A model generated the notes under the pieces. The model was not told the origin of the DNA, searched no databases, and saw nothing but the letters and a program-made list of their open reading frames with translations. Both the position numbers and the translations under genes were made by a program. A DNA stretch of 64,000 nucleotides from Trinickia violacea (GTDB lineage: Bacteria; Pseudomonadota; Gammaproteobacteria; Burkholderiales; Burkholderiaceae): the NCBI RefSeq assembly GCF_005280735.1, contig NZ_CP040078.1:806001-870000 (forward strand), in the 5' to 3' direction. Positions 55,074 through 63,863 of this stretch are shown piece by piece. How positions within the stretch are numbered: the first letter of the stretch is position 1; every line of letters starts with the position of its first letter.

Positions 55074-56147
55074 TCAGAGAGCGTCGGCTTCGCTTAGAGT
55101 CGGATAGTCGGTGTAAAACTTCTCCGAGCCACCAAAAAAGCCTTCTCTACGCGGCTCATTCATCGGGGCATTGATCTTAAGGCGTTCGACGAAGTCCGGG
55201 TTCGCCAGCACCATGGCACCGTAGGCTTCCAAGTCGGCGATACCGGAAGCGACGTCGGCGCCCACCTGTTCGCGCGATCGCCCTGGACGGTTCAGAATCA
55301 GCTTGCCAGTCCAGAGCTTGCGGATGTCCTCCAGAAGCGTCTCGTTGCCTTGGTGCATGACGTGCAGATAGGCCAGCCCCAGCTTGTCGAGTTCGCCGAC
55401 CAGGTAGCGGTAGAGCTCCGCGCCTTCGGCACCTTCGTCGATGCCCCACATCGTCGTGCCGGGCGACAGGCGGATGGCCGTTCGGTCAGCGCCGATCTCG
55501 CGGGCAATTGCCCTCGCTACCTCGATGGCGAAGCGCGCGCGATTCTCGATGGAGCCGCCGTATTCGTCTGTGCGCGTGTTGGCGCTTGGGGCGAAAAACT
55601 GCTGAACCAGATACGCATTCGCGCCGTGAATTTCGACGCCGTCCGCCCCGGCTTCAATCGCGCGGCGTGCCGCGAAGGCGAAGTCGGCGACCGTCTGGTG
55701 GATTTCCTCGATTGTCAGCGCGCGCGGCACGGGAATGTCCTGCATTCCCTTGGCGGTAAACATGCCCGTGCCTGGCGCGATCGCAGACGGAGCGACACCC
55801 GGGCGATGGTGAGGCGTGTTGTCCGGGTGGGACATGCGTCCGGCGTGCATGAGCTGAATGAACAGATGGCCGCCTTTCCCATGCACCGCGTCTGTGACGC
55901 GCTTCCAGCCGGCCACGTGCTCATCGGTGTAGATGCCGGGCGTCATCAGGTAGCCCTGACCGTCAGCCGAGGGCTGCGTCCCTTCCGACACGATCAGGCC
56001 GACACTGGCGCGCTGCGCGTAATACTCGACGGCCAGCTCGCCTGGCGTGCCGTCGAACTGGGCACGCGACCGGGTCATCGGTGCCATGACCAAGCGGTTT
56101 TGCAGGGTGTAGCGGCCGACACGGACGGAATCGAATAGTTTGCTCAC
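55074..56147 (-). CDS. Old yellow enzyme family alkene reductase (NemA-like)
   Basis: 357 residues from a GTG start with AAGGA seven bases upstream; the frame extends further but without homology. It contains FMN- and ligand-binding blocks MSKLFDSVRVGRYTLQNRLV, APMTRSRAQFDGTPGELAVE and YYAQRASVGLIVSEGTQPSA. The substrate-binding His-x2-Asn is in GVEIHGANAYLVQQFFAPSA (Ala replaces the usual Gly after Asn). NTRTDEYGGSIENRARF and FVERLKINAPMNEPRREGFF complete it. These NADPH-dependent flavoenzymes reduce activated C=C bonds, nitro compounds and N-ethylmaleimide. It is divergent from a LysR regulator, as nemA-type genes often are with their regulators. Confidence 0.94.
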   Translation of the reverse strand: MSKLFDSVRVGRYTLQNRLVMAPMTRSRAQFDGTPGELAVEYYAQRASVGLIVSEGTQPSADGQGYLMTPGIYTDEHVAGWKRVTDAVHGKGGHLFIQLMHAGRMSHPDNTPHHRPGVAPSAIAPGTGMFTAKGMQDIPVPRALTIEEIHQTVADFAFAARRAIEAGADGVEIHGANAYLVQQFFAPSANTRTDEYGGSIENRARFAIEVARAIAREIGADRTAIRLSPGTTMWGIDEGAEGAELYRYLVGELDKLGLAYLHVMHQGNETLLEDIRKLWTGKLILNRPGRSREQVGADVASGIADLEAYGAMVLANPDFVERLKINAPMNEPRREGFFGGSEKFYTDYPTLSEADAL

Positions 56148-56307
56148 GTTTAAATCCTTGGTTGGAGTGGAACAAGGGCAGGCACGATGACTCGACGAAG
56201 TGACGGACACTGCCGTGGCCCCACGAACGCGTCGGCTGCAGCCTGAGCTTGCGATGGACGAATCATCGTCTGCTTCGCACGGAAGATAAAGATGGTCTTT
56301 CGGATAT

Positions 56308-56331
56308 CATTGCTCCATCGATGGAGCAATG
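56308..56331. promoter_or_regulatory. 24-bp perfect palindrome across the LysR start codon
   Basis: CATTGCTCCATC (56308-56319) is followed directly by its reverse complement GATGGAGCAATG (56320-56331), with no spacer or mismatch. The right arm contains the ribosome-binding GGAG and ends in the ATG at 56329. It could be the operator for autorepression by the LysR protein or, as RNA, a hairpin that hides the ribosome-binding site and start codon. Confidence 0.8.
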
Positions 56332-57210
56332 CGGATGGACGATTACCTCAATGACATGGCTTTGTTCGTAGAAGTCGTCAAAGCCAAAGGCTTTCGGAAC
56401 GCGGCGCAAGCGCTGGACATACCGAACTCGACGGTGTCGAGGCGAATCGGCGCACTCGAGAAAACCGTCGGGCTGCGTCTGCTGCATCGCACGACCCGCA
56501 AGATCGAGCTGACAGAGGCTGGCCAGATTTATTTTGAGCGGTGCAAGCGCATTGTCGACGAGGCCCGCCTCGCCCACGAGCAGCTCGGCGAAATGCTGGC
56601 TCAGCCCAGCGGCGTACTGCGCGTGTCGCTGCCGGTCGACTTCGCCGTGACTTACCTGGCGCCGCTTGTCGTGGAGTTCGCTGAACTCTATCCCGGCATC
56701 AGCTTCGATTTCGATCTCACGTCGAGGCGGATCGATCTTGTCAGTGAGCCCTACGACGTTGCGATCCGGATAGGCGAGTCCGAGGACTCTCAGTTGATTG
56801 CGCGTCCGCTGGCCTCGCTGACCCCGTACCTGTTTGCGTCACCTGGCTATCTCAAACTAGCGGGGGAACCGAACAAGCCCGCCGATCTCACGCGGCACGA
56901 ATGCCTGACGATCCTAAAGGCGGCCACCTGGACATTGCAGGATGGAAAGCGGACGACTACGGTGCCGGTACGCGGGCGGTTCGCGCTCAACAGCGTCGGC
57001 ATGATTCGACGTCTCGCAGTGCTGGATCGAGGCATTGTTCTGATGCCGCGGGAAGTCGTCGTAGACGATCTGGCCAGCGGGACGTTGCGCCCGGTTCTGC
57101 CGGGCTGGCACGGCACGGCCGTGTCGATCTATGCCGTCACGGAAACCCGGTTGCTGCCCGCGAAAACGCAGCGCTTTATTGAATTCCTTCAGGGACGGTT
57201 GGCACGGTAG
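56329..57210 (+). CDS. LysR-family regulator divergent from the alkene reductase
   Basis: 293 residues from the ATG at 56329, or 291 from the ATG at 56335, for which GGAGC is better spaced. Helix-turn-helix: VKAKGFRNAAQALDIPNSTV and SRRIGALEKTVGLRLLHRTT, followed by RKIELTEAGQIYFERCKRIV. The effector half is of the CrgA/DsdC-like kind (LRVSLPVDFAVTYLAPLVVE, DVAIRIGESEDSQLIARPLA). The divergent reductase gene is the obvious target; the intergenic region is 181 bases and contains the palindrome at the start codon. Confidence 0.92.
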   Translation: MRMDDYLNDMALFVEVVKAKGFRNAAQALDIPNSTVSRRIGALEKTVGLRLLHRTTRKIELTEAGQIYFERCKRIVDEARLAHEQLGEMLAQPSGVLRVSLPVDFAVTYLAPLVVEFAELYPGISFDFDLTSRRIDLVSEPYDVAIRIGESEDSQLIARPLASLTPYLFASPGYLKLAGEPNKPADLTRHECLTILKAATWTLQDGKRTTTVPVRGRFALNSVGMIRRLAVLDRGIVLMPREVVVDDLASGTLRPVLPGWHGTAVSIYAVTETRLLPAKTQRFIEFLQGRLAR

Positions 57211-57386
57211 AGCAGTGAATGCCGACTTCAAGAGAGTTCGAATCCGAAGCGTCAATGGCCGGCACTTCTTGTGCCAATTCCCCAGCGCTACGCGGGACCG
57301 CGGGAATTCCCGGACGACGAAATTGCGCGCTAACGTTTGCGATATATCTTGCGTTGGCGCGCGTCGAATTTTGCTTGCGCCGATCC

Positions 57387-58253
57387 TCAATTTGAGTCGA
57401 GCGTGTGGCTGCCGACGTTGAATTGCGGCTCCCGCGAGGCGCCTTCGAAGCCACCGAGTGCATGGTTTGCCACGCTGCTGTCGATTGCAGCGACGCGCCG
57501 CGTCAGCCGCGGATGGGTCCGGAAGATTTCGGTGAGGAAACCGAAGATGGGCGGCACCATTTTTTCCTGAGCGATGAATGCATTGGAATTCATCGATGCA
57601 TTCAGGCGTCGGCAGCCGCAACCCAGCATCTGCAATGCGCCGCGTGACGCGTGGGCGTCCTTTGATAGATAGGCGCCAATGCTGTCGCATGTGTATTCCC
57701 GCGAGCGCGAGTAAGCCTTGCCGAGAAATGGGACGACGTGCGCCGGCAGCTTGAGCGTGTTGATCCACGGATTCAGGTGCCCGGCCGCATGATGGCCCAA
57801 CTCGTGACCGATCACGAAACGCACTTGGGCGTCGCTGTTCGCTTCGACGAGAGCACCGGTCAGGAAGACATAGCGGCCGCCGAGCAGGCGCCGCGCAAAG
57901 GCGTTGAAAAGGCCGTTCGAGTTGTAGATGAAGGTCTTCGGCGGCTCGGACAGGCCGATCTCCCGCGAGGCTTCGACGACCATCGCGTGGAACTCCGGGA
58001 ACTGCTCGCTGCCCAGCAGCACCATGTTGCCGAATGCGGACGCCCGATAAGCCGCGGATGCCAGCCAGTAGAAAATCGCTGCCGCGACGCCATATCCGAC
58101 GTAGAGGCGGATGAAGTGGCCCGCCTTGGGGTCGTTCCAATGGTTATAGATCGCCAGCGCAATGGCGATCCACAAAAGGACGCCAATCACGATCATGATC
58201 CGTTGATAGCCCTTCTCCCGCTTGTTTCTAAGTAAATCGAATGTATTCGCCAT
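57387..58253 (-). CDS. M48-family membrane metallopeptidase (HtpX-like)
   Basis: 288 residues. Two N-terminal membrane helices (IMIVIGVLLWIAIALAIYNH; YVGYGVAAAIFYWLASAAY) precede a cytoplasm- or periplasm-facing protease domain. The zinc site is His150-Glu151-x2-His154 in FVIGHELGHHAAGH, and the third ligand is probably in SREYTCDSIGAYL. FIYNSNGLFNAFARRLLGGR and VFLTGALVEANSD are typical of M48 proteins. HtpX relatives degrade damaged membrane proteins. GGGGA precedes the start. The gene stands alone, tail to tail with the LysR gene. Confidence 0.92.
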   Translation of the reverse strand: MANTFDLLRNKREKGYQRIMIVIGVLLWIAIALAIYNHWNDPKAGHFIRLYVGYGVAAAIFYWLASAAYRASAFGNMVLLGSEQFPEFHAMVVEASREIGLSEPPKTFIYNSNGLFNAFARRLLGGRYVFLTGALVEANSDAQVRFVIGHELGHHAAGHLNPWINTLKLPAHVVPFLGKAYSRSREYTCDSIGAYLSKDAHASRGALQMLGCGCRRLNASMNSNAFIAQEKMVPPIFGFLTEIFRTHPRLTRRVAAIDSSVANHALGGFEGASREPQFNVGSHTLDSN

Positions 58254-58428
58254 TTGATTTTCCCCAGCCTCGGATTGTTAATTGGTTTTCTCTCAGAGCG
58301 GCATAGCGGGCCGCAATAAGTATATAGAGGGCTTTGGGGATTGGGCGCAAGTTTTTTTGAAGGGCGGGCCGCCGCATATCACGCGGATGAAGCGCTGCGG
58401 CGATTCGTGGAGATTGCCCGTGAAGCAA

Positions 58429-58466
58429 GGCACAGCTTCCTCGCGTTCGTGCGATGAAGCTGTGCC
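58429..58466 (-). terminator. Hairpin after the porin gene
   Basis: GGCACAGCTTC (58429-58439) pairs perfectly with GAAGCTGTGCC (58456-58466), and inside it TCGC (58441-58444) pairs with GCGA (58451-58454). It begins eight bases past the porin stop. Only a short T-rich tail (TTGCTTC) follows on the minus strand, so it is a probable, not certain, terminator. Confidence 0.75.
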
Positions 58467-58473
58467 AAGGCGC

Positions 58474-59640
58474 TTAGAACGCGTGCCGAATGCCGACCGT
58501 CACGGCCACTTGCGTGCTCGTCGACGACGGTGACAGCGTGTTGATCATCGCGTCGCCGAGCACGGAGCCCGCAGGCGCACCGTGCACGTTCTGATAGACG
58601 CCTTCGAGGTAGACGTCGGTGCGCTTGCTCAGCGAGTAATCGGTCTGCAGCATGACCGTGTTCCACCCCGGCGTTGCGTTCGTCGCGCCGTCCGAGTAGG
58701 CGCCGTCGGTGTACGTGTACGCAGCCGACAGCGTCAACGCCGGCGTGAGCGCGTATTTCGCATTCACTTCGAAGTTGTCGAGGCGCAGGGTTCCACCGAG
58801 CGGCATGTAGTTGCCCGTGCCCAGCGAGATGACGCTCGCCATGTTGTCGATCTGCGTATGGCTCCAGACCAGACCGACGGTGGCCGGCCCGAACGTATAG
58901 TTGCCGCCGGCGCCCCAGATGCGCTGACGTTCGGCGATAAAGTTGGCGCTGCCGTCCTTGACCGCGATGGCGCCGTTCGGGTTGGTGCCGAGCACGCCGC
59001 CACCCGGATTGTTGAACTGGAGATAGCCGGCCGCCAGATTCACCGGGCCTTGGCTGTACCCCACGCTAAAGCCATAGACGCGGTTGTTCGCAAATCCACC
59101 CGCCGCATTGCTGAAGGAATACATGGCTTCGCCCGTGATGCCGGCGATGGTCGGGCTCACGTACTTGACCGTGTTGTTGACGACGACCGAGTCAGCTGCG
59201 AGGTTGTCGTTCTCGAACGGATGCGCCGCGATGTTGCCGCCCCACGTGTTGCTTTCCGCGGAGAGCGGTCCGAGCAGGTCGTTGACCACGTCGAACTGCC
59301 GGCCGAATGTGACGGTGCCGTAGGGATCGCTCTGCAACCCGACCCACGCCTGCGAACCGAATCCGTCGCCGGAGAATGCCTGGGTGCCGTTGTTCAGGTT
59401 GAAGCCTTGCTCGAGCTTGAAGACCGCATGCAAGCCGCCGCCCAAGTCTTCAGAGCCCTTGAGGCCGAAGACGGTGTTCTGCGTCGAGCTGGTGGCCATT
59501 TGCCAGGCGCTATGACCGGTCTGGTTGTTCGTATAGACGATGCCGGTATCGATGAGACCGTACAGGGTCACGCTGCTTTGCGCATGGGCCGATACCGCAA
59601 ATGCCCCGGATACCGCGAGAGCCAGCAAGGACTTTTTCAC
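58474..59640 (-). CDS. Gram-negative trimeric porin
   Basis: 388 residues from a GTG start with GGAGA eight bases upstream. Signal peptide KKSLLALAVSGAFAVSAHA is followed by QSSVTLYGLIDTGIVYTNN, the standard first strand of Burkholderiales porins. WQMATSSTQNTVFGLKGSED, VFKLEQGFNLNNG, FGSQAWVGLQSDPYGTVTFG and RQFDVVNDLLGP mark the next strands and the constriction loop. The chain ends in the outer-membrane insertion motif VTVGIRHAF with a terminal Phe. It forms diffusion channels for small hydrophilic solutes. Single gene with a hairpin after it. Confidence 0.95.
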   Translation of the reverse strand: MKKSLLALAVSGAFAVSAHAQSSVTLYGLIDTGIVYTNNQTGHSAWQMATSSTQNTVFGLKGSEDLGGGLHAVFKLEQGFNLNNGTQAFSGDGFGSQAWVGLQSDPYGTVTFGRQFDVVNDLLGPLSAESNTWGGNIAAHPFENDNLAADSVVVNNTVKYVSPTIAGITGEAMYSFSNAAGGFANNRVYGFSVGYSQGPVNLAAGYLQFNNPGGGVLGTNPNGAIAVKDGSANFIAERQRIWGAGGNYTFGPATVGLVWSHTQIDNMASVISLGTGNYMPLGGTLRLDNFEVNAKYALTPALTLSAAYTYTDGAYSDGATNATPGWNTVMLQTDYSLSKRTDVYLEGVYQNVHGAPAGSVLGDAMINTLSPSSTSTQVAVTVGIRHAF

Positions 59641-60243
59641 TATTATCTTCTCCGTAAGTTTTAACGAACTGCGAAAACCACTATGCCTCTATTGCTGGTC
59701 AGCACGACGACCCGCCGCGGTGCGGGCTCATGACCTGTGGGGCGGCAGGGTGCGCGCGCGAGCGTGGCGATTGACTGGACTTCATGAGATTCTCTTGTTG
59801 TTGTCAAAGCGGCTGGCGTAACGCGGTTCCCGGCCGAGTAAGCACGAGGCGTGCAAATCTAAAGAGCTTCACTATGCAGCAAGCAAACCGGCCGCAAGCT
59901 ATGAACGGCCTATACAGCAAATCACGTGCCATGGGCGTTCATCGGCCGAAGCTACGATTGCCTGTTGCTGGAAGGGACCGTCGTTCCGAAGCCAGTTGGG
60001 TCAATGCCAGAAGATAAAACGATTAATGACGGTGATTTAAATGCGGGTGGCAGCGTTATTGATAAGGGAGGGTGAAGATAGGGGATGCGAATGGAAATCG
60101 CTCCGCCACTTGATATGACGTCAAACGTGAAAGATGAATTTGGTGCACAAGTTGCTTTCACTTGTGGCACGAATGGGCATCTTTGGTGCTCTGTTGAACG
60201 ATTCGGGCGATTTGGCGCGAGAGGGGGAGTTAGAGGTCGGCAG
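59641..60243. other. 603-base intergenic region
   Basis: It should contain the porin promoter at its left end. GC falls after about 59860. A frame from 60085 runs on into the neighbouring antisense gene but lacks coding character. No hairpin or repeat that I can support was found. Confidence 0.5.
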
Positions 60244-61311
60244 TCATCTATCGCGAGTCCAAAGGACGGCGTGCCACACGGAGTTACTCGGCGCGGAGTA
60301 ACCCGCGATTTCTCCGCGGTTGTTGATTGACCGAGCCATACTTTGGTTGTCACCGGGGAGCATGCCCAGGTCGGTCATCACCCCGTGCTCATAGAGAAAG
60401 GCGTGCTGCTCCCACCCGCTTGCCGTGGACGATGAGCCGACCACCTGGCCGCGCTCGTTGATCCCGTAAGCGGCGCTGTTGGTGCCGCCGGGGAGCGTGC
60501 CCAGATCGATCATCTGTCCGTGCTCGAACAGAAAGGCGTGCGTGTTCCCGCTTGCCGTGGACGACGAACCGACCACCTGGCCACGATTGTTGATCGCGTA
60601 AGCGGCGCTGCTGTTGCCGCCGGGGAGCGTGCCCAGGTCGGTCATCACCCCCTTTGCAAACAGAAAGGCGTGCTCGTTGTTCCCGTTTGCAGTGGACCAG
60701 CCGACCACCTCGCCGCGCTCGTTGATCCCGAAAGCGGAACTGAAGTAGCCGCCGGGGAGCGTGCCCAGATCGGTCATCACGCCGTTTTCGTAAAGAAAGG
60801 CTTGCGACGCCCGGCTTGCGTTGAACGACCAGCCGACGATTTGACCGCGATTGTTGATCGCGTTAGCCGCGCTGTTGTCGCCGCCAGGGAGCAGACCCAG
60901 GTCGGTCACGACCCCGTTCTCGAACAGCGTCGCATGCGGGTAGCCTTTCGAGTCGAAAGAGTAGCCGACCGCCTGGCCGAGCTCGTTGATTCCGTAAGCG
61001 GCGGCACTGCGCTCGCCACCGGGAAGCGTGCCCAGGTCGGTCACCACTCCGTTATCAAACAGAGCAGCGTGCGGGTAATTCCTCGAGTTGATCGAGCCAC
61101 CGGCGATTTGGCCACGCTCATTGATCGCGATCGCTTGGCTGCTCTTGCCGCCGGGGAGCGTGCCGAGGTCCTTGATGCTAAAACTTTGGTTGGCGATGTC
61201 AGCGCTTTGACCTGCGGCGGGTTGGAATGCGGCGATCGTGACCAGGGCGAAAACAATCAGAGCGCAGTGAACGTAGTTCACACTGCTAATTAGCTTGCGT
61301 ACAGATTGCAT
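60244..61311 (-). CDS. Secreted HAF-repeat protein
   Basis: 355 residues from the ATG at 61311 (GGGGA five bases before; an ATG four codons earlier is less likely). A signal peptide (VHCALIVFALVTIAAFQPAAG) is followed by seven repeats of about 43 residues. Each begins DLGTLPGG (once DLGLLPGG, once DLGMLPGD) and contains SxAxxIN-xxGQVVG and HAFLFExGVMT. This is the repeat family named after its His-Ala-Phe core; its members are extracellular or periplasmic and probably form a beta-propeller-like fold. Function is unknown. The DNA repeats are close enough to recombine, so copy number may vary between strains. Confidence 0.9.
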   Translation of the reverse strand: MQSVRKLISSVNYVHCALIVFALVTIAAFQPAAGQSADIANQSFSIKDLGTLPGGKSSQAIAINERGQIAGGSINSRNYPHAALFDNGVVTDLGTLPGGERSAAAYGINELGQAVGYSFDSKGYPHATLFENGVVTDLGLLPGGDNSAANAINNRGQIVGWSFNASRASQAFLYENGVMTDLGTLPGGYFSSAFGINERGEVVGWSTANGNNEHAFLFAKGVMTDLGTLPGGNSSAAYAINNRGQVVGSSSTASGNTHAFLFEHGQMIDLGTLPGGTNSAAYGINERGQVVGSSSTASGWEQHAFLYEHGVMTDLGMLPGDNQSMARSINNRGEIAGYSAPSNSVWHAVLWTRDR

Positions 61312-61685
61312 GACGATCCCCATTCATGGGACATGACCTGGATCGCAATCGGCGACCCGTCCGTAAGCGCGCCGAAGCCTGCTAAAGCTAGCTGAACTTT
61401 TGACAACTCACTGCGTGATAGTCAGAGGCATAGGTCGACATCGAGATGGACGTCGGCAGGACTTCGATTCGCGTGCGGTGCGAAGCGCCACGCCTTGCGT
61501 CTCAATGTAGGCAAAGGCCGAAAGAAAGTCGAGTTTTATTATCAATAAAAAATCCAGTAAATTTTCCATCCATTGCATATGGGTCGGAATAAATTCCATT
61601 GAAATGAATGCGGATATAGGCTATCGGGCGATCAACGGGACAGCCCAAAACATCATCGATTGACTCAAGACGAGGAGCATTTGAA
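61312..61685. other. 374-base gap between the HAF-repeat gene and the miniaturised membrane gene
   Basis: Lower GC, especially at 61530-61620. It must carry the promoter of the HAF-repeat gene. No coding frame, hairpin or repeat can be supported. Confidence 0.5.
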
Positions 61686-61835
61686 ATGGATTGGCTACAT
61701 GCCATCTCTTATTTTTTCGGCGGTGCGTTTTTCGCGAATGTCGTGCCATTCGGCATGCGAATCCTGGCGATGGGGCTGTTCTGTGCTCGGCACTTCGGCA
61801 GCTTGCATGGCGGCAATACTCGGGAACGTATATGA
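61686..61835 (+). pseudogene. Miniaturised (internally deleted) small membrane protein gene
   Basis: GAGGAG lies eight bases before the ATG. The frame reads MDWLHAISYFFGGAFFANVV, PFG, then MRILAMGLFCARHFGSLHGG and NTRERI. I recall a Burkholderiales family of about 120 residues that opens with HAISYFFGGAFLANAIPH and closes with LARHFGRFHGGN; here the two ends are joined in frame and the ~70-residue middle is lost. The 49-residue product has one or two membrane segments. It may be a decayed gene or a still-translated micro-protein. The family comparison is from memory, so treat it as inference. Confidence 0.6.
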
Positions 61836-61974
61836 TCGCCTCGGCAACCGGTACCTTCAGGCTACTGAAGCACTTCAGCTTTCCCGCATTGACTCATACG
61901 CGTGCTCGAACTGCTGCGCCGCACGCTAGCAGGCAGGAGTAGACTGCGCAATCCGATACGAGCCAAATCCATCA

Positions 61975-62862
61975 ATGCAGCGCGTCGACTTCAACAATCT
62001 CCGGGCTTTCATCGTGGTCGCGCGCGAGCGCAGCTTTACTCGCGCGGCGGCGCAGCTTGGCGTGTCGCAATCGGCGCTCAGCCACACGATTCGCGGACTG
62101 GAAGAGAAACTAGGCATTCGCCTCCTCACGCGCACGACGCGCGGCGTCTCGCCGACCGAGGCGGGCGAGCGGCTGCTCTTGAGCGTGGGGCCGCACTATG
62201 AGGGAATCGAGTCCGAGCTGACCGCGTTGAACGAGCTGCGGGAAAAGCCTGCCGGCACGATACGCATCACGGCGCACGATCATGCGATCGATACCGTGCT
62301 CTGGCCGAAGCTCGCGAAGCTCATGGCCGAATACCCGGATATCACGGTCGAACTCAACGTCAACTACGCGCTGACCGATATCGTCGCCGAGCGCTACGAC
62401 GCCGGGGTGCGCAACGGCGATCAGGTGGCCAAGGACATGATCGCCGTGCGCATCGGTCCTGACGTTCGCATGACGGTGGTCGGCGCTCCGGCGTACTGCT
62501 CGAACAAATCGCTGCCGAAAACGCCTCGAGACTTGGCTGCGCACGTCTGCATCAATCTTCGGCTGCCTACCTATGGCGGGCTCTACGCTTGGGAGCTCAC
62601 CAAGGACGGCCAAAATCTGCAAGTCCAAGTACGCGGCCAATTCATCGTCAATACCACACCGCAGATACTCACCGCTGCGCTTGCGGGTTTTGGCCTCGCG
62701 TTCTTGCCGGAGGACGTGGTGGCGACGCATATCGAGGCGGGCCGCCTCGTGCGCATGCTCGACGATTGGTGTCCGTCGTTTCCCGGCTATCACCTGTATT
62801 ACCCGAGCCGCCGGCAGGTGTCGCCGGCGTTTGCACTGCTGGTGAATGCGTTGCGCTATTGA
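61975..62862 (+). CDS. LysR-family transcriptional regulator
   Basis: 295 residues beginning MQRVDFNNLRAFIVVARERS. Helix-turn-helix: FTRAAAQLGVSQSALSHTIR and GLEEKLGIRLLTRTTRGVSP, then TEAGERLLLSVGPHYEGIES. The effector domain has GTIRITAHDHAIDTVLWPKL, VELNVNYALTDIVAERYDAG and RIGPDVRMTVVGAPAYCSNK, as in the AaeR/CrgA-like group. No divergent partner gene is left (the neighbour at 61686 is a remnant), so the target is unclear. It is convergent with a PAP2 phosphatase gene. Confidence 0.92.
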   Translation: MQRVDFNNLRAFIVVARERSFTRAAAQLGVSQSALSHTIRGLEEKLGIRLLTRTTRGVSPTEAGERLLLSVGPHYEGIESELTALNELREKPAGTIRITAHDHAIDTVLWPKLAKLMAEYPDITVELNVNYALTDIVAERYDAGVRNGDQVAKDMIAVRIGPDVRMTVVGAPAYCSNKSLPKTPRDLAAHVCINLRLPTYGGLYAWELTKDGQNLQVQVRGQFIVNTTPQILTAALAGFGLAFLPEDVVATHIEAGRLVRMLDDWCPSFPGYHLYYPSRRQVSPAFALLVNALRY

Positions 62863-62908
62863 CGTCCAAGTTTAGACGTCAACGATAGACGTCAACGAGG
62901 ACGTCAAT
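62858..62908. repeat. Four GACGTCAA repeats between convergent genes
   Basis: ATTGACGTC (62858-62866) is followed by GACGTCAA at 62875 and 62888 and GACGTCAAT at 62900-62908. The first copy is inverted relative to the other three, and the outer two are exact reverse complements over nine bases. The repeats span both stop codons and could form alternative hairpins that end transcription in both directions. Confidence 0.75.
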
Positions 62909-63617
62909 GCAACAAGCCGTGCGCCAGCACGCGCAGCTCGTCGAACTGCGTCGTCAGCTCAAAACAGAGTATGAACGCCCCGCCGTAAAACACGCCGGGA
63001 TAGCGCTGGGCCAGTGAGAGCATCGGTGCGGCGACGCGCGTGCGTATCGCGTTCACGTTCATCAAAGAGGCGATGCCGATACCGAGTACCGCGCCGGCGA
63101 GCACGTCGGTCGGGTAGTGCAGTCCGAGCAGGATGCGTGGCACGCCGATCAGCACGATCGCGTGGAATAGCGCGTAAATGCCCACAGGCCGCGAGGCGAG
63201 AAAAATGCCCATGGCGACCGCGGACCAGAGCATGACGTGGTCGCTCGGAAACGCACTCCACGTTCGCAGCACGGGCTCGTCGATATTGGCTTCTGGAAAG
63301 TACGCGCGTAACGCCGGTTCATACATCGGCCGCAGGCGGAACGGCAGATAGTGCGCAAGCAGGCGGCCCGCCGCCAACGCGATAAACCCGCTCACGATCG
63401 CGATCACGACGATTTCGCACTGGCGTCGCCTCAAAGCCGCACCGTCTGGCCCGTCCGCACGTTCGGATCTGAACCAGATCCACCAGAGCAGCATCGTCAA
63501 GACCACGCCTTTGAACAAATACATGGCCACAATCGTTTCGATGGCGTGGTCGAAACGCGGAGAGTCCATGATCGCTGGACTCATGAGCTCGATGAGCCAT
63601 GTGTCGAAGTGAGTCAT
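62904..63617 (-). CDS. PAP2-family phosphatase (undecaprenyl-diphosphatase-like)
   Basis: 237 residues with about five membrane segments. The PAP2 motifs are FRLRP (residues 93-97, with Arg in place of the usual first-motif Lys context), SAFPSDHVML with His127, and RILLGLHYPTDVLAG with Arg161, His167 and Asp171. Asp in place of Gly in the Pro-Ser-Gly-His motif is a known variation. The BcrC-type enzymes of this family recycle undecaprenyl pyrophosphate at the outer face of the inner membrane; lipid phosphatase activity on other substrates is equally possible. No partner gene is adjacent. Confidence 0.9.
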   Translation of the reverse strand: MTHFDTWLIELMSPAIMDSPRFDHAIETIVAMYLFKGVVLTMLLWWIWFRSERADGPDGAALRRRQCEIVVIAIVSGFIALAAGRLLAHYLPFRLRPMYEPALRAYFPEANIDEPVLRTWSAFPSDHVMLWSAVAMGIFLASRPVGIYALFHAIVLIGVPRILLGLHYPTDVLAGAVLGIGIASLMNVNAIRTRVAAPMLSLAQRYPGVFYGGAFILCFELTTQFDELRVLAHGLLH

Positions 63618-63863
63618 TCGCTTAGATGTCCTCCTCGATAGGTAAGAACAATAAGTGGATATACGGTAACGATGCTTGGATATAGGGTATGTGCGTTAGC
63701 GCAAGCAGCGTGCCTGATCGATCCGAGCGTCAAGGCGGCAGACCGCATCGCTGTGCCGGCGCTGAAATCCATGACGCCAGCGCCTATAGCATTCATGGAT
63801 GCGGGTGCAAAGAAGTATCGTCTGCCGAATGCATTGCTTGCCGGCGCCGAGACGAGGGCTGTC

